Of a stretch of DNA of 64,000 nt, positions 40,279 through 48,486 are shown piece by piece. Position numbers and translations under genes: made by a program. Source of the stretch: CBDBFH01 sp965204775 (GTDB taxonomy: Bacteria; Pseudomonadota; Alphaproteobacteria; JAPOUT01; G958296285); contig CBDBFH010000029.1 in NCBI GenBank assembly GCA_965204775.1, forward strand, positions 62,001-126,000, given 5' to 3'. Numbering within the stretch: position 1 is the first letter of the stretch; every line of letters begins with the position of its first letter. The notes beneath the pieces were generated by a model. The model was not told where the DNA came from. It ran no database searches and saw nothing but the letters and a program-made list of their open reading frames with translations.

Positions 40279-40803
40279 ATGATCAAGCTCGCATTCCGTC
40301 GCGGCAGTGAAGAGCGCGGCGTCACCCTTATCGAAACCTTGCTGGTGCTGGGCATCGCCACCGCGTTCATCGCCGGCGGCATCGGCCTCTACAACCAGGC
40401 CCAGACCGCGCAGGAAAACCGCGATGCCGTGACCGACGTGTATTCAATCATCGCGGCAGCGCGGGGGACATTCGGCGGGACTGAAGACTACCGGAACATA
40501 GGCTTCGCCCCTATCGGAATCGCCACCGCCCCCACACCCTGGGGCACTACGATGAACGTCGATGCAGTGGAGCTTGACGGTAACACAACGATCACTGGCG
40601 CCGCTCCGGCTTTTGTGGTTACCATCACGGGCATTACGCAAACCCAGTGCATATTCCTTTCGAGCTCTCTGAGTGAGCAGTTTGGCATTTACTCAGGCAA
40701 TGCGCTAAGTACCGGGGCGAGGTCGGGGGTGACCGACGTAACAGCCCCGAGACCGGGTCCCTGTATTCCCGCGAACACTGTTATCCACATTTACGCCAGC
40801 TAG
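40279..40803 (+). CDS. pilS: Type IVb major prepilin PilS, copy 3
   Basis: A 174-residue prepilin with leader MIKLAFRRGSEERG and mature start VTLIETLLVLG. The Cys pair is in TQTQCIFLSSSL and RPGPCIPANT, and the C-terminus is HIYAS. The head is again diverged from copies 1 and 2 while the helix and the upstream leader are conserved. Confidence 0.92.
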   Translation: MIKLAFRRGSEERGVTLIETLLVLGIATAFIAGGIGLYNQAQTAQENRDAVTDVYSIIAAARGTFGGTEDYRNIGFAPIGIATAPTPWGTTMNVDAVELDGNTTITGAAPAFVVTITGITQTQCIFLSSSLSEQFGIYSGNALSTGARSGVTDVTAPRPGPCIPANTVIHIYAS

Positions 40804-40830
40804 CAGCGTCTGACTGGTTTTTGCCGGAAG

Positions 40831-40868
40831 GGGGCCGGGGGGCGTTCGCCCTCCGGCCCTTTCTCTTC
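40831..40868 (+). terminator. Rho-independent terminator after pilin 3
   Basis: Third copy of the pilin terminator stem with a TTTCTCTT tail. It should isolate the pilin genes from the minor-pilin genes that follow. Confidence 0.88.
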
Positions 40869-40913
40869 CCCGGTTCACGAAAATGTGAAGCCTTCAAAAA
40901 ACCCCCGGAACCA

Positions 40914-40942
40914 TTGACAAAACCCGCCCCCCAAGACAAACT
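40914..40942 (+). promoter_or_regulatory. Candidate promoter of the minor-pilin genes
   Basis: TTGACA at 40914-40919 with only a weak -10 (CAAACT at 17 bp; TCTAAC at 22 bp). The AAGGAGAGAGG ribosome site follows. It lies directly after the last pilin terminator, so a promoter is expected here. Confidence 0.45.
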
Positions 40943-40972
40943 CTAACAGGTTGCAAAGGAGAGAGGCGCGCC

Positions 40973-42028
40973 ATGACCGCCACCGAATACGCCCCCAAAT
41001 ACCATCGCGAAAAGTCCGATGAGCGCGGGATCACCCTGATCGAAGCCATGATGGCCATCGTCATCGCCCTCGCCGTGCTGGCGGGCGGCCTCGCCCTCTA
41101 CACGCAGACCAGACAATCCGCACAACTCAACCAACTCAACGACGGCGCAGAACAACTCGCCCGCCGCGTTCAGGACACCGCCCTGCTCAATCCCGGTTTC
41201 GTCGGCCTCGACCGCGATCAGGTCAACCTCGAAAATCTTCCGCATCCCTGGTCGACGCCCGACCGGGGCTGGGCCGTCGGCTCCGTCAACGACTTCGCAA
41301 TCCCCGGAAACAGAGAATGGGCCGTCTATATCGGCAACGTTCCGGCCGATATATGCCCCCGCGCCGTCAGCGCTCTGAGTGGAAACTTCGCCGTCACCAC
41401 CCGCCACGCCAGGGTCTCCGGCGGCGCTGTCAATATGGCCGCAAGCCGCTCCGCGCCAAACTGCGCAGAACCTCCGAATAGCGGAGAACAATTGATCATC
41501 GCCCTCGCCGACCACGACCGCAACTGGAACTCTCTCGCACATGCCGGAGGCGGAACCATGACCGCCACCGCCGCCCCCGCCCGGTTCTTGGGCATGCGGA
41601 TCTCGGTAGGGGAACTTCAGCGCTCCAGTTTATTCTCCGATGCGCGGGTGCTGAACATCGCAAGCGCTCTGGAGGAGACGCGGAATCTGGTTCCCGGTGA
41701 CGCGCAGAGCTCCGGCGAGACCTGGCGCTATGAGCGCAAATTGGCATGCGCCAATGACCCTGACATAATAGTTGGAAACACTGGTTCGCACAGGCAACCC
41801 GGCCCAACGGATGTTGACGCCTTCCGGGCAAATTTTTTGACCAATACCCTGAATAATGCGTATCGGAGGGGATGCACCTCTCTGATAGGGGTGGGGCAAC
41901 AGAGACAGGGGGGGCAATGGGCGCCTGTAGAAACGTTCGGAGCGAGGAGTTTGGAGGAGCATGTCTTCAATGAGCAGTTTCAAATATTCATCTACAACCT
42001 GAACCACAATCTCTACCACCACCGATAA
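40973..42028 (+). CDS. Minor prepilin-like protein with extra C-terminal module
   Basis: A 351-residue protein with a type IV prepilin N-terminus: leader ending KSDERG (cleavage after Gly19), mature ITLIEAMMAIVIALAVLAGG with Glu at +5. Residues up to about 195 are paralogous to the next gene (shared PHPW....GWAVG and C.EPP.....ALA). The last 150 residues (from about 41585) form a separate module that resembles the C-terminus of the PilM-like protein at 44388 (GEL, VD.FR..FLTN, F...FQ.F..NLN). Probably a minor pilin that primes or tips the filament. Confidence 0.75.
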   Translation: MTATEYAPKYHREKSDERGITLIEAMMAIVIALAVLAGGLALYTQTRQSAQLNQLNDGAEQLARRVQDTALLNPGFVGLDRDQVNLENLPHPWSTPDRGWAVGSVNDFAIPGNREWAVYIGNVPADICPRAVSALSGNFAVTTRHARVSGGAVNMAASRSAPNCAEPPNSGEQLIIALADHDRNWNSLAHAGGGTMTATAAPARFLGMRISVGELQRSSLFSDARVLNIASALEETRNLVPGDAQSSGETWRYERKLACANDPDIIVGNTGSHRQPGPTDVDAFRANFLTNTLNNAYRRGCTSLIGVGQQRQGGQWAPVETFGARSLEEHVFNEQFQIFIYNLNHNLYHHR

Positions 42029-42044
42029 AAGGCCAGTGACGAGT

Positions 42045-42551
42045 ATGACCGCTTTGTCCCGCAGACACAAAGCCTCTGACGAGCGCGGAATCACCCTGAT
42101 CGAGATCATGCTCAGCATCATCGTCGTCACCGCCATGATCGCGGGCGCGGGCGCGCTCTATGTCCAGACCAAAAGAAACGCAGATCTGCACGCCCTCTCC
42201 GACGACGCCCTGCAGCTCTCCCGCAGGCTCGAGGAAACCTTCATGTTCGACAGAAGTTTCACCGCGCTCTGGAGCCCCGGCTCCGGCGGGGTTGAACTGC
42301 CCGAGACCCATCCATGGGCAGACCCGCAGGACGGCTGGGCCGTCGGCGGCGCCGGCCATTGGATAATCTTTATCTTGCATGTGCCGCACGACCAGTGTCA
42401 GCAGGCCGCCGCCCTCTTGAGCCGCAACTTCAGAGTCCTGACTCACTCCCTCTTGCCGGGCCGCCCCGCGCGTGCAAGCAGACGCCTCCAACCCCTCTGC
42501 GCCCAGCCCCCCGCCGGGGAAATCCTCCTCTTCGCCCTCGCCCCCCACTGA
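42045..42551 (+). CDS. Minor prepilin-like protein
   Basis: A 168-residue prepilin-like protein: leader MTALSRRHKASDERG, cleavage after Gly15, mature ITLIEIMLSIIVVTAMIAGAG. The soluble part shares THPW.DP.DGWAVGG and the CAQPPAGEILLFALAPH end with the preceding gene but stops where that protein's extra module begins. The ATG at 42045 has a weak ribosome site; an in-frame GTG lies at 42036. Confidence 0.78.
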   Translation: MTALSRRHKASDERGITLIEIMLSIIVVTAMIAGAGALYVQTKRNADLHALSDDALQLSRRLEETFMFDRSFTALWSPGSGGVELPETHPWADPQDGWAVGGAGHWIIFILHVPHDQCQQAAALLSRNFRVLTHSLLPGRPARASRRLQPLCAQPPAGEILLFALAPH

Positions 42552-42585
42552 CACCCCCCCCCGCCCGACGGATGAACGCCGCCGC

Positions 42586-43638
42586 ATGAGCCTCTCGCAA
42601 TTCGCCATCACCGACCTCTACTTCACCCCGGATAATCAGGTCCTCCTCCGAATCCGCGGCATGCTCCTCTCCGCCGAGCAGATCGCAAACACACCGCAAA
42701 CAAAATTCAAAAAACTCCTCAACAGCGACGCAGTAAAAAAATTCAAAACAGAAAACAGCGCAGAACAAAACAAAGAACACATCAAAAAAATCTGCCACAA
42801 ACTCCTCGGCGACTGCCATCAGCTCCAACAGAAAGCCGCCGCCGCCGAAGCCGTCGACGAGGCCGTCATGCATGACGGGTACGTCTACCGAATCAACCGC
42901 TCCGAAACGCTCGAAGGCCGAAACTACTCCATCAGACGGCTCGACCCCGCCCCGGACCCGCTCGAAAAACTCGGCCTGCATCCAGGCGTCATTCCCCGCC
43001 TCAGGCAACTCTCCGAATATCAGGGGCTCATCCTCGCCGCAGGCGCAACCGGCTCCGGAAAAACCACCACCATCTCCAGCATCCTCAGAACCTACCTCAA
43101 AGCAACCGGCGAATTCGCCTACACCATCGAAGACCCCCCTGAATACAATCTCTCCGGCTCCTACGACCACAACGGCAGCCAGGAAAACAACCGCGGATAC
43201 TGCATCCAGACCCGCCCCGCCAAAGGCGACTGGGCCGCCGGGTTGCGCAACGCACTGCGCTCGCGACCCAAATACATCCTCGTCGGCGAAATCCGCGACA
43301 GCCACTGCGCCTCCGAAGTGCTCCGCGCCGCCAACTCCGGACACATCGTCCTCTCCACCATCCACGCCCAGTCCGTCCCCGACAGCCTCGCCGCGCTCGT
43401 CAAACTCGCCGCACCCCTCGTCGGCGAGCAGCTCGCCCGCGACCAGCTCTCACAGGGAATCCTCGCCACCATCCACCAGAGCATCGAGCGCGGCGAACTC
43501 AGGGCCCGGCTCCTCTTCGCCGGGCCAATCAGCAGCGCCGTCCGCGCCAAAGTCGCCGACGGCAAATTCGTCATGCTCGCCAACGACATCGAGCGCCAGA
43601 TGATCCGAATCCAGCGGGATCAAGACCTGTTCAATTGA
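42586..43638 (+). CDS. PilT/DotB-like secretion ATPase
   Basis: A 350-residue hexameric ATPase of the PilT/GspE superfamily, closest in look to DotB/TraJ-type proteins (opening SLSQFAITDLYFTP). It has Walker A AAGATGSGKTTTISSIL near residue 150, the Asp box YTIEDPPEYN, Walker B ILVGEIRDSH and the His box VLSTIHAQS. No tetracysteine zinc site is present, so it is more likely a retraction-type than an extension-type motor. Residues 35-75 are Lys-rich (FKKLLNSDAVKKFKTEN) and locally A-rich in DNA. R64 itself lacks such a second ATPase, as far as I recall. Confidence 0.88.
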   Translation: MSLSQFAITDLYFTPDNQVLLRIRGMLLSAEQIANTPQTKFKKLLNSDAVKKFKTENSAEQNKEHIKKICHKLLGDCHQLQQKAAAAEAVDEAVMHDGYVYRINRSETLEGRNYSIRRLDPAPDPLEKLGLHPGVIPRLRQLSEYQGLILAAGATGSGKTTTISSILRTYLKATGEFAYTIEDPPEYNLSGSYDHNGSQENNRGYCIQTRPAKGDWAAGLRNALRSRPKYILVGEIRDSHCASEVLRAANSGHIVLSTIHAQSVPDSLAALVKLAAPLVGEQLARDQLSQGILATIHQSIERGELRARLLFAGPISSAVRAKVADGKFVMLANDIERQMIRIQRDQDLFN

Positions 43639-43669
43639 CAGAAACCGGCGGGCGGGGCAGGCTCCCATC

Positions 43670-44278
43670 ATGGCCGGACTCTTCGTCTTCATCTTCATCA
43701 TCCTCAGTTTCGGCGTCGCCATCGACGCGCTCGAAGAGCGCAGCGCCATCGCCGAACAGCACCGGCCCGCGCTCTTCGCCGGCCAGATGATCAACGAACA
43801 CCGCGCCCAACTCGCCATCAGCAGAACCTTCGCACCCGGAAGCGCCGGCGCGCCGCTCCCACCGATCACCTTCGACCGGAACGCCCAAAACGCCGGCCCG
43901 TTCCGTGTCTTCTCCTTCGCCCGCCAGCTCCCCGCCGGGGAAATCGAAATCTCGACCATCGGACAAACCCTCAGCACAGCCAAAAGCCTCAACACCCGGC
44001 TGGCCGTCGCCCGCGAGATCAAAAAACACGGCGGCGGAAACCTCGCCGCCGGAATCCTCTTCGGCGGCGGCGCGCCCGCCATCACCACCCGAATCTTCGA
44101 CCCCGCCCGGAACCGCTTCACCGGCAGCGAAACCCCCTTCGACCCCGCCCTCGCCGCCCTCCTCACCGCCCAGGGCCTCGCCACCGGCCCTGACCCGCGC
44201 CGGTGGGGCCTCCCCGTCCTCCTCTCCATCGTGCAGGAAAACCCCGCCCCCGCCCCCGGCCCTCCTTCGCAACCCTGA
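43670..44278 (+). CDS. PilM-like inner-membrane protein, short form
   Basis: A 202-residue protein with one N-terminal membrane helix (GLFVFIFIILSFGVAIDAL) and a periplasmic domain. It resembles PilM of type IVb systems in topology and in the AEQ/INEHRAQ stretch after the helix. It is paralogous to the protein at 44388 (shared LFVFIFI, EHRAQ, F.R......FRVF and the end G.PVLLS). PilM's role is unknown; it is thought to belong to the inner-membrane assembly complex. Assignment is tentative. Confidence 0.6.
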   Translation: MAGLFVFIFIILSFGVAIDALEERSAIAEQHRPALFAGQMINEHRAQLAISRTFAPGSAGAPLPPITFDRNAQNAGPFRVFSFARQLPAGEIEISTIGQTLSTAKSLNTRLAVAREIKKHGGGNLAAGILFGGGAPAITTRIFDPARNRFTGSETPFDPALAALLTAQGLATGPDPRRWGLPVLLSIVQENPAPAPGPPSQP

Positions 44279-44313
44279 AACCCACGCCATTCAGAGGTTT
44301 GAACGCCCGACTC

Positions 44314-44342
44314 TTGATATATCGCCCCCGCCGCCCTATACT
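44314..44342 (+). promoter_or_regulatory. Internal promoter before the long PilM-like gene
   Basis: TTGATA (44314-44319), 17 bp, TATACT (44337-44342), a good sigma-70-type match in the 109-bp gap. An AGGGG site precedes the ATG at 44388. Confidence 0.65.
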
Positions 44343-44387
44343 CTCCAGATTGAACGGGTCAGGGCTGGAAACAGGGGCTGGAATCGC

Positions 44388-45440
44388 ATGGCAACCCTCT
44401 TCGTCTTTATCTTTATCCTGATCGGATTCGGACTCACCACAGGCTGGATCCAGGAGCAGGCCGAACTCGACAGCAGAAACCAGCCCGTCATCTTCGCCGA
44501 GCAGATGCTCGCCGAACACCGCGCCCAAATGGACGCCGCACCCAGCGACGCCTCCGGCGAAAACGTCTTCCTGCGCGATCCGCTTACCTTCACCACCAGC
44601 CAAAGAAACGGCGCCAGACTGCGGGTCTTCACCCTCCAGCGGCAGGGAACCGGGAGTCAGGTGGAAGTCCTCACAATCGGCTGGACCAGAAACGAAGCCC
44701 TGCGCTCCGCCCTCGCCTCCGAGATCAAACGCCGCGCCGGAACCAATATGGATCCGGGAGTCATCGTCTCAACCCTCACCGGCGGCGACCGCGTCACCGA
44801 TATATACAGCGTCCAGCAAGGAGAGGAGGCAGATCAACGAACCGCCCTCAACGCGGCTTTTGTCAACGCCCTCGAAAAGGAAGGCAGCGGAGTCGATGAC
44901 ATCCCCGCATACCTGGACTTCGGCGACGATAACGACAACCGACTCCAGCCAAACATTCCCGTCCTGCTCTCCTCATTGGCAGAAAGCAGCGCCAGTCCCG
45001 AAAGATTGATCACCCTCGGTGAACTCGCCGCTTTGCCCGACACGCAGATCAATAGAATCAGGAATGCCTTGATAGCTGTGCGGACGTCGGTCCCCACCGC
45101 CTTCCCCACCGGGGAAGATGCAGATATCTATAGGCGCGCCGTGGTCCGAAACAACGAAGCACTGGCGAGTCCAGCTACGCATAACAGAAACGCCCCGTCT
45201 ACTGTAGACGGTCTCAGATCAGGGCTGTTGACGAATATCATAACGGATGCCGATAGCAATGACAAACTTACGGGAGGGTTTCATGTGGGCGGGAGCGGCT
45301 CTCTCGGGGGCCTCTCCGGCTATCGTCCTTTGCAGGAGCGCACCCGGCCACCTTCCGCACAGGAGCAGTTATTCGATGCGCACTTTCAGAATTTTCTCAA
45401 CATCCTGAACGACATCCTCTTTGTCGATGACGCCACGTAG
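44388..45440 (+). CDS. PilM-like inner-membrane protein with extra C-terminal module
   Basis: A 350-residue protein. Its first 200 residues follow the short paralogue just upstream: membrane helix ATLFVFIFILIGFGLTTG, then AEQMLAEHRAQ and a domain ending IPVLLSSLAE. The remaining 150 residues (from about 44990) have no counterpart there but resemble the C-terminal module of the minor pilin at 40973 (L.TLGEL, YRRA, VDGLRSGLLTN, LFDAHFQNFLNILN). The ATG is supported by an AGGGG site; longer in-frame starts would run back through the previous gene. Confidence 0.62.
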   Translation: MATLFVFIFILIGFGLTTGWIQEQAELDSRNQPVIFAEQMLAEHRAQMDAAPSDASGENVFLRDPLTFTTSQRNGARLRVFTLQRQGTGSQVEVLTIGWTRNEALRSALASEIKRRAGTNMDPGVIVSTLTGGDRVTDIYSVQQGEEADQRTALNAAFVNALEKEGSGVDDIPAYLDFGDDNDNRLQPNIPVLLSSLAESSASPERLITLGELAALPDTQINRIRNALIAVRTSVPTAFPTGEDADIYRRAVVRNNEALASPATHNRNAPSTVDGLRSGLLTNIITDADSNDKLTGGFHVGGSGSLGGLSGYRPLQERTRPPSAQEQLFDAHFQNFLNILNDILFVDDAT

Positions 45441-45446
45441 ACCATC

Positions 45447-46313
45447 ATGACCCGCCGCCCCAAAAAGACCCCAAGCGCCGAAACCGGCATGAGCCTGATC
45501 GAAGCCCTGCTCGGCATCATCGTAATCCTCGCCGGACTGGGCGGCGGACTCGCGTGGATCGCGCAGGTCAACGAATCCACAAGATTCCAGCAGACCGTCA
45601 GGGAAACAGACGCCCTCCTCCAAGCCTCCGAAAAATTCGTCATCACGCGCTGGCCTGAACTCGCCTCCTCCCGCCCCGTCGCCAACGGCCCCAATAATCT
45701 GGACTTTAACGCAGATGTTCCAGGATGGATCAGGCAGATCATTTACGGCACCACCACCGTCCACATCATGTTCCCCAGCATGGACAATATCGCTGAATTC
45801 CTCGCCGACAACAGCATATTCCCGCGTGTGGCCTGCCAGGACCTCGATCCAAATCCGCCGGTCGGCGCCCAATGCCGGGGAAACTGCTTCCAGTCGCCCC
45901 AGGGCGGAGTCTACCGCGTCGCCATCGCCTTCAACGGAAACTTGGCGGACGCCCTGCAAACCCGCAACATCGCCGTGATGGTCTTCCTCTCCCGGCTGCC
46001 CAGAGATGGCGCCGCCACCGCCGAACTCATACAGACCGGGCGGCGGGTCGTCGCCGGCATCGCCCGCAGCGAGCAAATCCTCGCCCGGCAACTCACCGGA
46101 GAAACCGTCACATCCCCCATAGCGCATCGTCGGGTAATCAATCTGGCCAGAGAGGTGACCAAAAAAGCTACGAATTTTAGTTATCGCCAACTTGTCGGGC
46201 CCTGCGCGCGGCGGGAGATGGGGAACATACGGTCAATTGTCTTCGCCGCCGCCATGACCGTGGTCGACCGCAAGCCCGTCGCATGGACGCCGCCGCCGAT
46301 CCCAGACAGCTGA
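45447..46313 (+). CDS. Minor prepilin-like protein (paralogue pair, first)
   Basis: A 288-residue prepilin-like protein: leader MTRRPKKTPSAETG, cleavage after Gly14, mature MSLIEALLGIIVILAGLGGG. The periplasmic domain shares C..LDP......C.GNC..SP.GG.Y..AIAF with the next gene. It ends at TGA 46311-46313, but a +1 frame continues to 46401 with a plausible acidic C-terminus, so a late frameshift is possible. Confidence 0.72.
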   Translation: MTRRPKKTPSAETGMSLIEALLGIIVILAGLGGGLAWIAQVNESTRFQQTVRETDALLQASEKFVITRWPELASSRPVANGPNNLDFNADVPGWIRQIIYGTTTVHIMFPSMDNIAEFLADNSIFPRVACQDLDPNPPVGAQCRGNCFQSPQGGVYRVAIAFNGNLADALQTRNIAVMVFLSRLPRDGAATAELIQTGRRVVAGIARSEQILARQLTGETVTSPIAHRRVINLAREVTKKATNFSYRQLVGPCARREMGNIRSIVFAAAMTVVDRKPVAWTPPPIPDS

Positions 46314-46407
46314 TAACCCCGTCGGCCTCCTGCATGAACGCCGCTTCGTCGAGAGCGCAAATTTCGATGAAGATGCATACGAGAACTATTACGATTACTA
46401 GGCCTCT

Positions 46408-47301
46408 ATGACCTGTCGGAGCCAACCCCGCGCACCGGACGACTCCGGCGAAAGGGGCCTCGGTCTGCTGGAAACCGCGCTGGCCCTCCTCATCCTCCTC
46501 GGCGCGCTGGCCGGAGGTCTCTTCTGGTTCACGCAGGTCATCAGAAGCGAGCAACTCGGGCGCGCCATCACCGAGGCCGACCTCCTCCTCCAGGCCGGAA
46601 GCCGCTTCGCCGCCGCCCATTTCCCCCTCCTCGAACGCCACCAGCCCCTTGTCGAAACCCGCCCTCCCGATCCCGCCGACCTCAACAGCGAAGGCGGATT
46701 CTGGCTCGCACACCAGCGCAACTTCGCCGGAAACTCCACCGCAATCAGGCTCCTCTATCCCGACCCCGGCGCCGTCGCCGGATTCCTCCCCCCTACCAAC
46801 GTCTTCAAGCGCCGCCCCTGCGCCGAACTCGACCCCGCCGGACAACACTGCGCCGGAAACTGCCTGACCTCCCCCTTCGGCGGCTTCTACAAACTCGCCA
46901 TCGCCGTCCCCGCACCCCTGCCCTCCAGTCCCCCCCCAACCCCCGAAGAACGCGCCGAACACGACGCCTCCCGCCGCGTCATCGTTATCCTCCTGCTCCA
47001 TATGCGCCCGCCGAACTCAAACACCCCAACCCTCGAACAGGGGCGGCGGATCATCGAGGCCATGCCGCAGCACTCCCAACTCCTCTTCCGCCAACTCGGC
47101 GGAGAAGACGTCACAACCGCGCTCTCCTCAAACCCCGTCCAGTCCCGCCTCCAGCGCATCGCCCTCACCGCGCTCGACGCCGCAACCATTGACGCCTTCG
47201 GGCGCGATTTCACCGGACCATGCCGCTTTCATGATAATATAGGCAGCCACAATGTCTGGGCCGCGACCTTCACCATCGCGCTCATGGACCACGACATATA
47301 A
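46408..47301 (+). CDS. Minor prepilin-like protein (paralogue pair, second)
   Basis: A 297-residue prepilin-like protein: leader ending DDSGERG (cleavage after Gly17), mature LGLLETALALLILLGALAGG with Glu at +5. The soluble domain has the shared Cys pattern CAELDPAGQHCAGNCLTSP, a Pro-rich insert near residue 175, and a C-terminal FTGPCRFHDNIGSHNVWAAT like LVGPCARREMGNIRSIVFAA of its neighbour. Probably a minor pilin of the same filament. Confidence 0.74.
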   Translation: MTCRSQPRAPDDSGERGLGLLETALALLILLGALAGGLFWFTQVIRSEQLGRAITEADLLLQAGSRFAAAHFPLLERHQPLVETRPPDPADLNSEGGFWLAHQRNFAGNSTAIRLLYPDPGAVAGFLPPTNVFKRRPCAELDPAGQHCAGNCLTSPFGGFYKLAIAVPAPLPSSPPPTPEERAEHDASRRVIVILLLHMRPPNSNTPTLEQGRRIIEAMPQHSQLLFRQLGGEDVTTALSSNPVQSRLQRIALTALDAATIDAFGRDFTGPCRFHDNIGSHNVWAATFTIALMDHDI

Positions 47302-47332
47302 ACCCCCCGCGCCGCCCGCACGGAGCGCACCC

Positions 47333-47740
47333 ATGCCCATCGAGAAAATCACCGGCGATTTCGCCCTCCTCGAAGACTGGGAAGACCGATACCGCTACCT
47401 GATCGATCTGGGGCGCAGCCTGGAACCCCTCGCCGACGCCGAGCGAAGCCCCGCCAACAAGGTCGAGGGATGTGTCAGCCAAGTCTGGCTCGTCTTCGCC
47501 CGAACCCCCGGCGGCGCGCTCTCCCTGCGCGGCGACAGCGACGCCCATATCGTGCGCGGACTGATCGCCATCCTGCTCGCGCTCTATTCAGGACGGAACC
47601 CTGCCGAAATCAGGCCCGACGAAGCGCTCGGCCTCTTCCGCAAACTCGGGCTGGGCGAGCACCTCACCCCCCAGCGCTCCAACGGCTTTCAGGCCATGGT
47701 CAGGCGAATCGAGCAGGAGGCCCTGCGCCGCGCCGCCTAA
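47333..47740 (+). CDS. sufE: SufE-family cysteine desulfuration protein
   Basis: SufE accepts sulfur from the SufS desulfurase for Fe-S cluster assembly. The 135-residue protein has WEDRYRYLIDLGRSLEPL, the conserved VEGCVSQVWLV with the persulfide-carrying Cys near residue 43, and the C-terminal RSNGFQAMVRRI segment. It is unrelated to the pilus genes it follows and overlaps the convergent DUF6456 gene by 4 bp. Confidence 0.95.
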   Translation: MPIEKITGDFALLEDWEDRYRYLIDLGRSLEPLADAERSPANKVEGCVSQVWLVFARTPGGALSLRGDSDAHIVRGLIAILLALYSGRNPAEIRPDEALGLFRKLGLGEHLTPQRSNGFQAMVRRIEQEALRRAA

Positions 47741-48486
47741 TCCCGCCCCCCGCCCACGCCCCCAATCCCGTAGTGATCGGCAAGGCGGTCCAGCGCCAGC
47801 GCCAGAACCACCTTCCCCGAACGCCTCGGCCAGCCCAGACGGCGCTCCGCCTCCTCCAGACCCCGCAACTCACAGCACAGATCAACCGCAATATCCGACA
47901 GACCCCCGCCCAAAACCATCAGCGCCGCCCGAAACCGCTCCCGCGCCGCCAGCGCCGCCTCGCTCGCCGAAAAACCCGAAAACCCCGAACCCCGCCGCCG
48001 CCCCACAGGCTGCGACCAGTCCGCCGTCAGACGCCCGGAAAGCCCCGCCCGCGTGAAGTCGCTCCGCAACCTCTCCCCCGCCTCAAATTGCCGCCGGCTG
48101 AGCAGCGCCCGCCCGTCCGGACCCTTGCGCCGCCTCAACCATTGCAGCGGACTCTCCGATAAATTCCGAAACCCGCTCTCCCCCCGCGCCGCGCGCAACT
48201 GGTGCTGCGCCCGAAACGAATCCGACTTCGCCGCCATCCGCCGCTGCCAGGCCGCGCCCGCTTCGCTCACCCGAAACGCCCCCGCCCGCTCCTCATCCGG
48301 CGCAATCAAATCCCGCCGCAGCAGCGCCGAAAGAAGACCCGCCTCAATCCGCATCAGCGCCCGCGAACCCCCCCGCGCCGTGAACAGGCCAAAAACCTCC
48401 CCGCCCTCAACCCGCGCCGCATACGCCCCCGGCGCAAGAAGACGGCGCAAAACCCGCCGCGCCTCGCGCTCAAACTCAGCCGCCAT
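47737..48486 (-). CDS. DUF6456 helix-turn-helix-like protein
   Basis: A 249-residue basic protein matching the alphaproteobacterial DUF6456 type, recognised by the central NLSESPLQWLRRRKGPDG and QFEAGERLRSDFTRAGL and the late SDIAVDLCCELRGLEEAERR. A winged-helix-like N-terminal half suggests DNA binding. It follows a DnaA-domain-IV-like gene with an 11-bp overlap, a pair that I believe occurs together elsewhere. Function is not established. The ATG is at 48484-48486; longer in-frame starts overlap the upstream gene. Confidence 0.78.
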   Translation of the reverse strand: MAAEFEREARRVLRRLLAPGAYAARVEGGEVFGLFTARGGSRALMRIEAGLLSALLRRDLIAPDEERAGAFRVSEAGAAWQRRMAAKSDSFRAQHQLRAARGESGFRNLSESPLQWLRRRKGPDGRALLSRRQFEAGERLRSDFTRAGLSGRLTADWSQPVGRRRGSGFSGFSASEAALAARERFRAALMVLGGGLSDIAVDLCCELRGLEEAERRLGWPRRSGKVVLALALDRLADHYGIGGVGGGRD

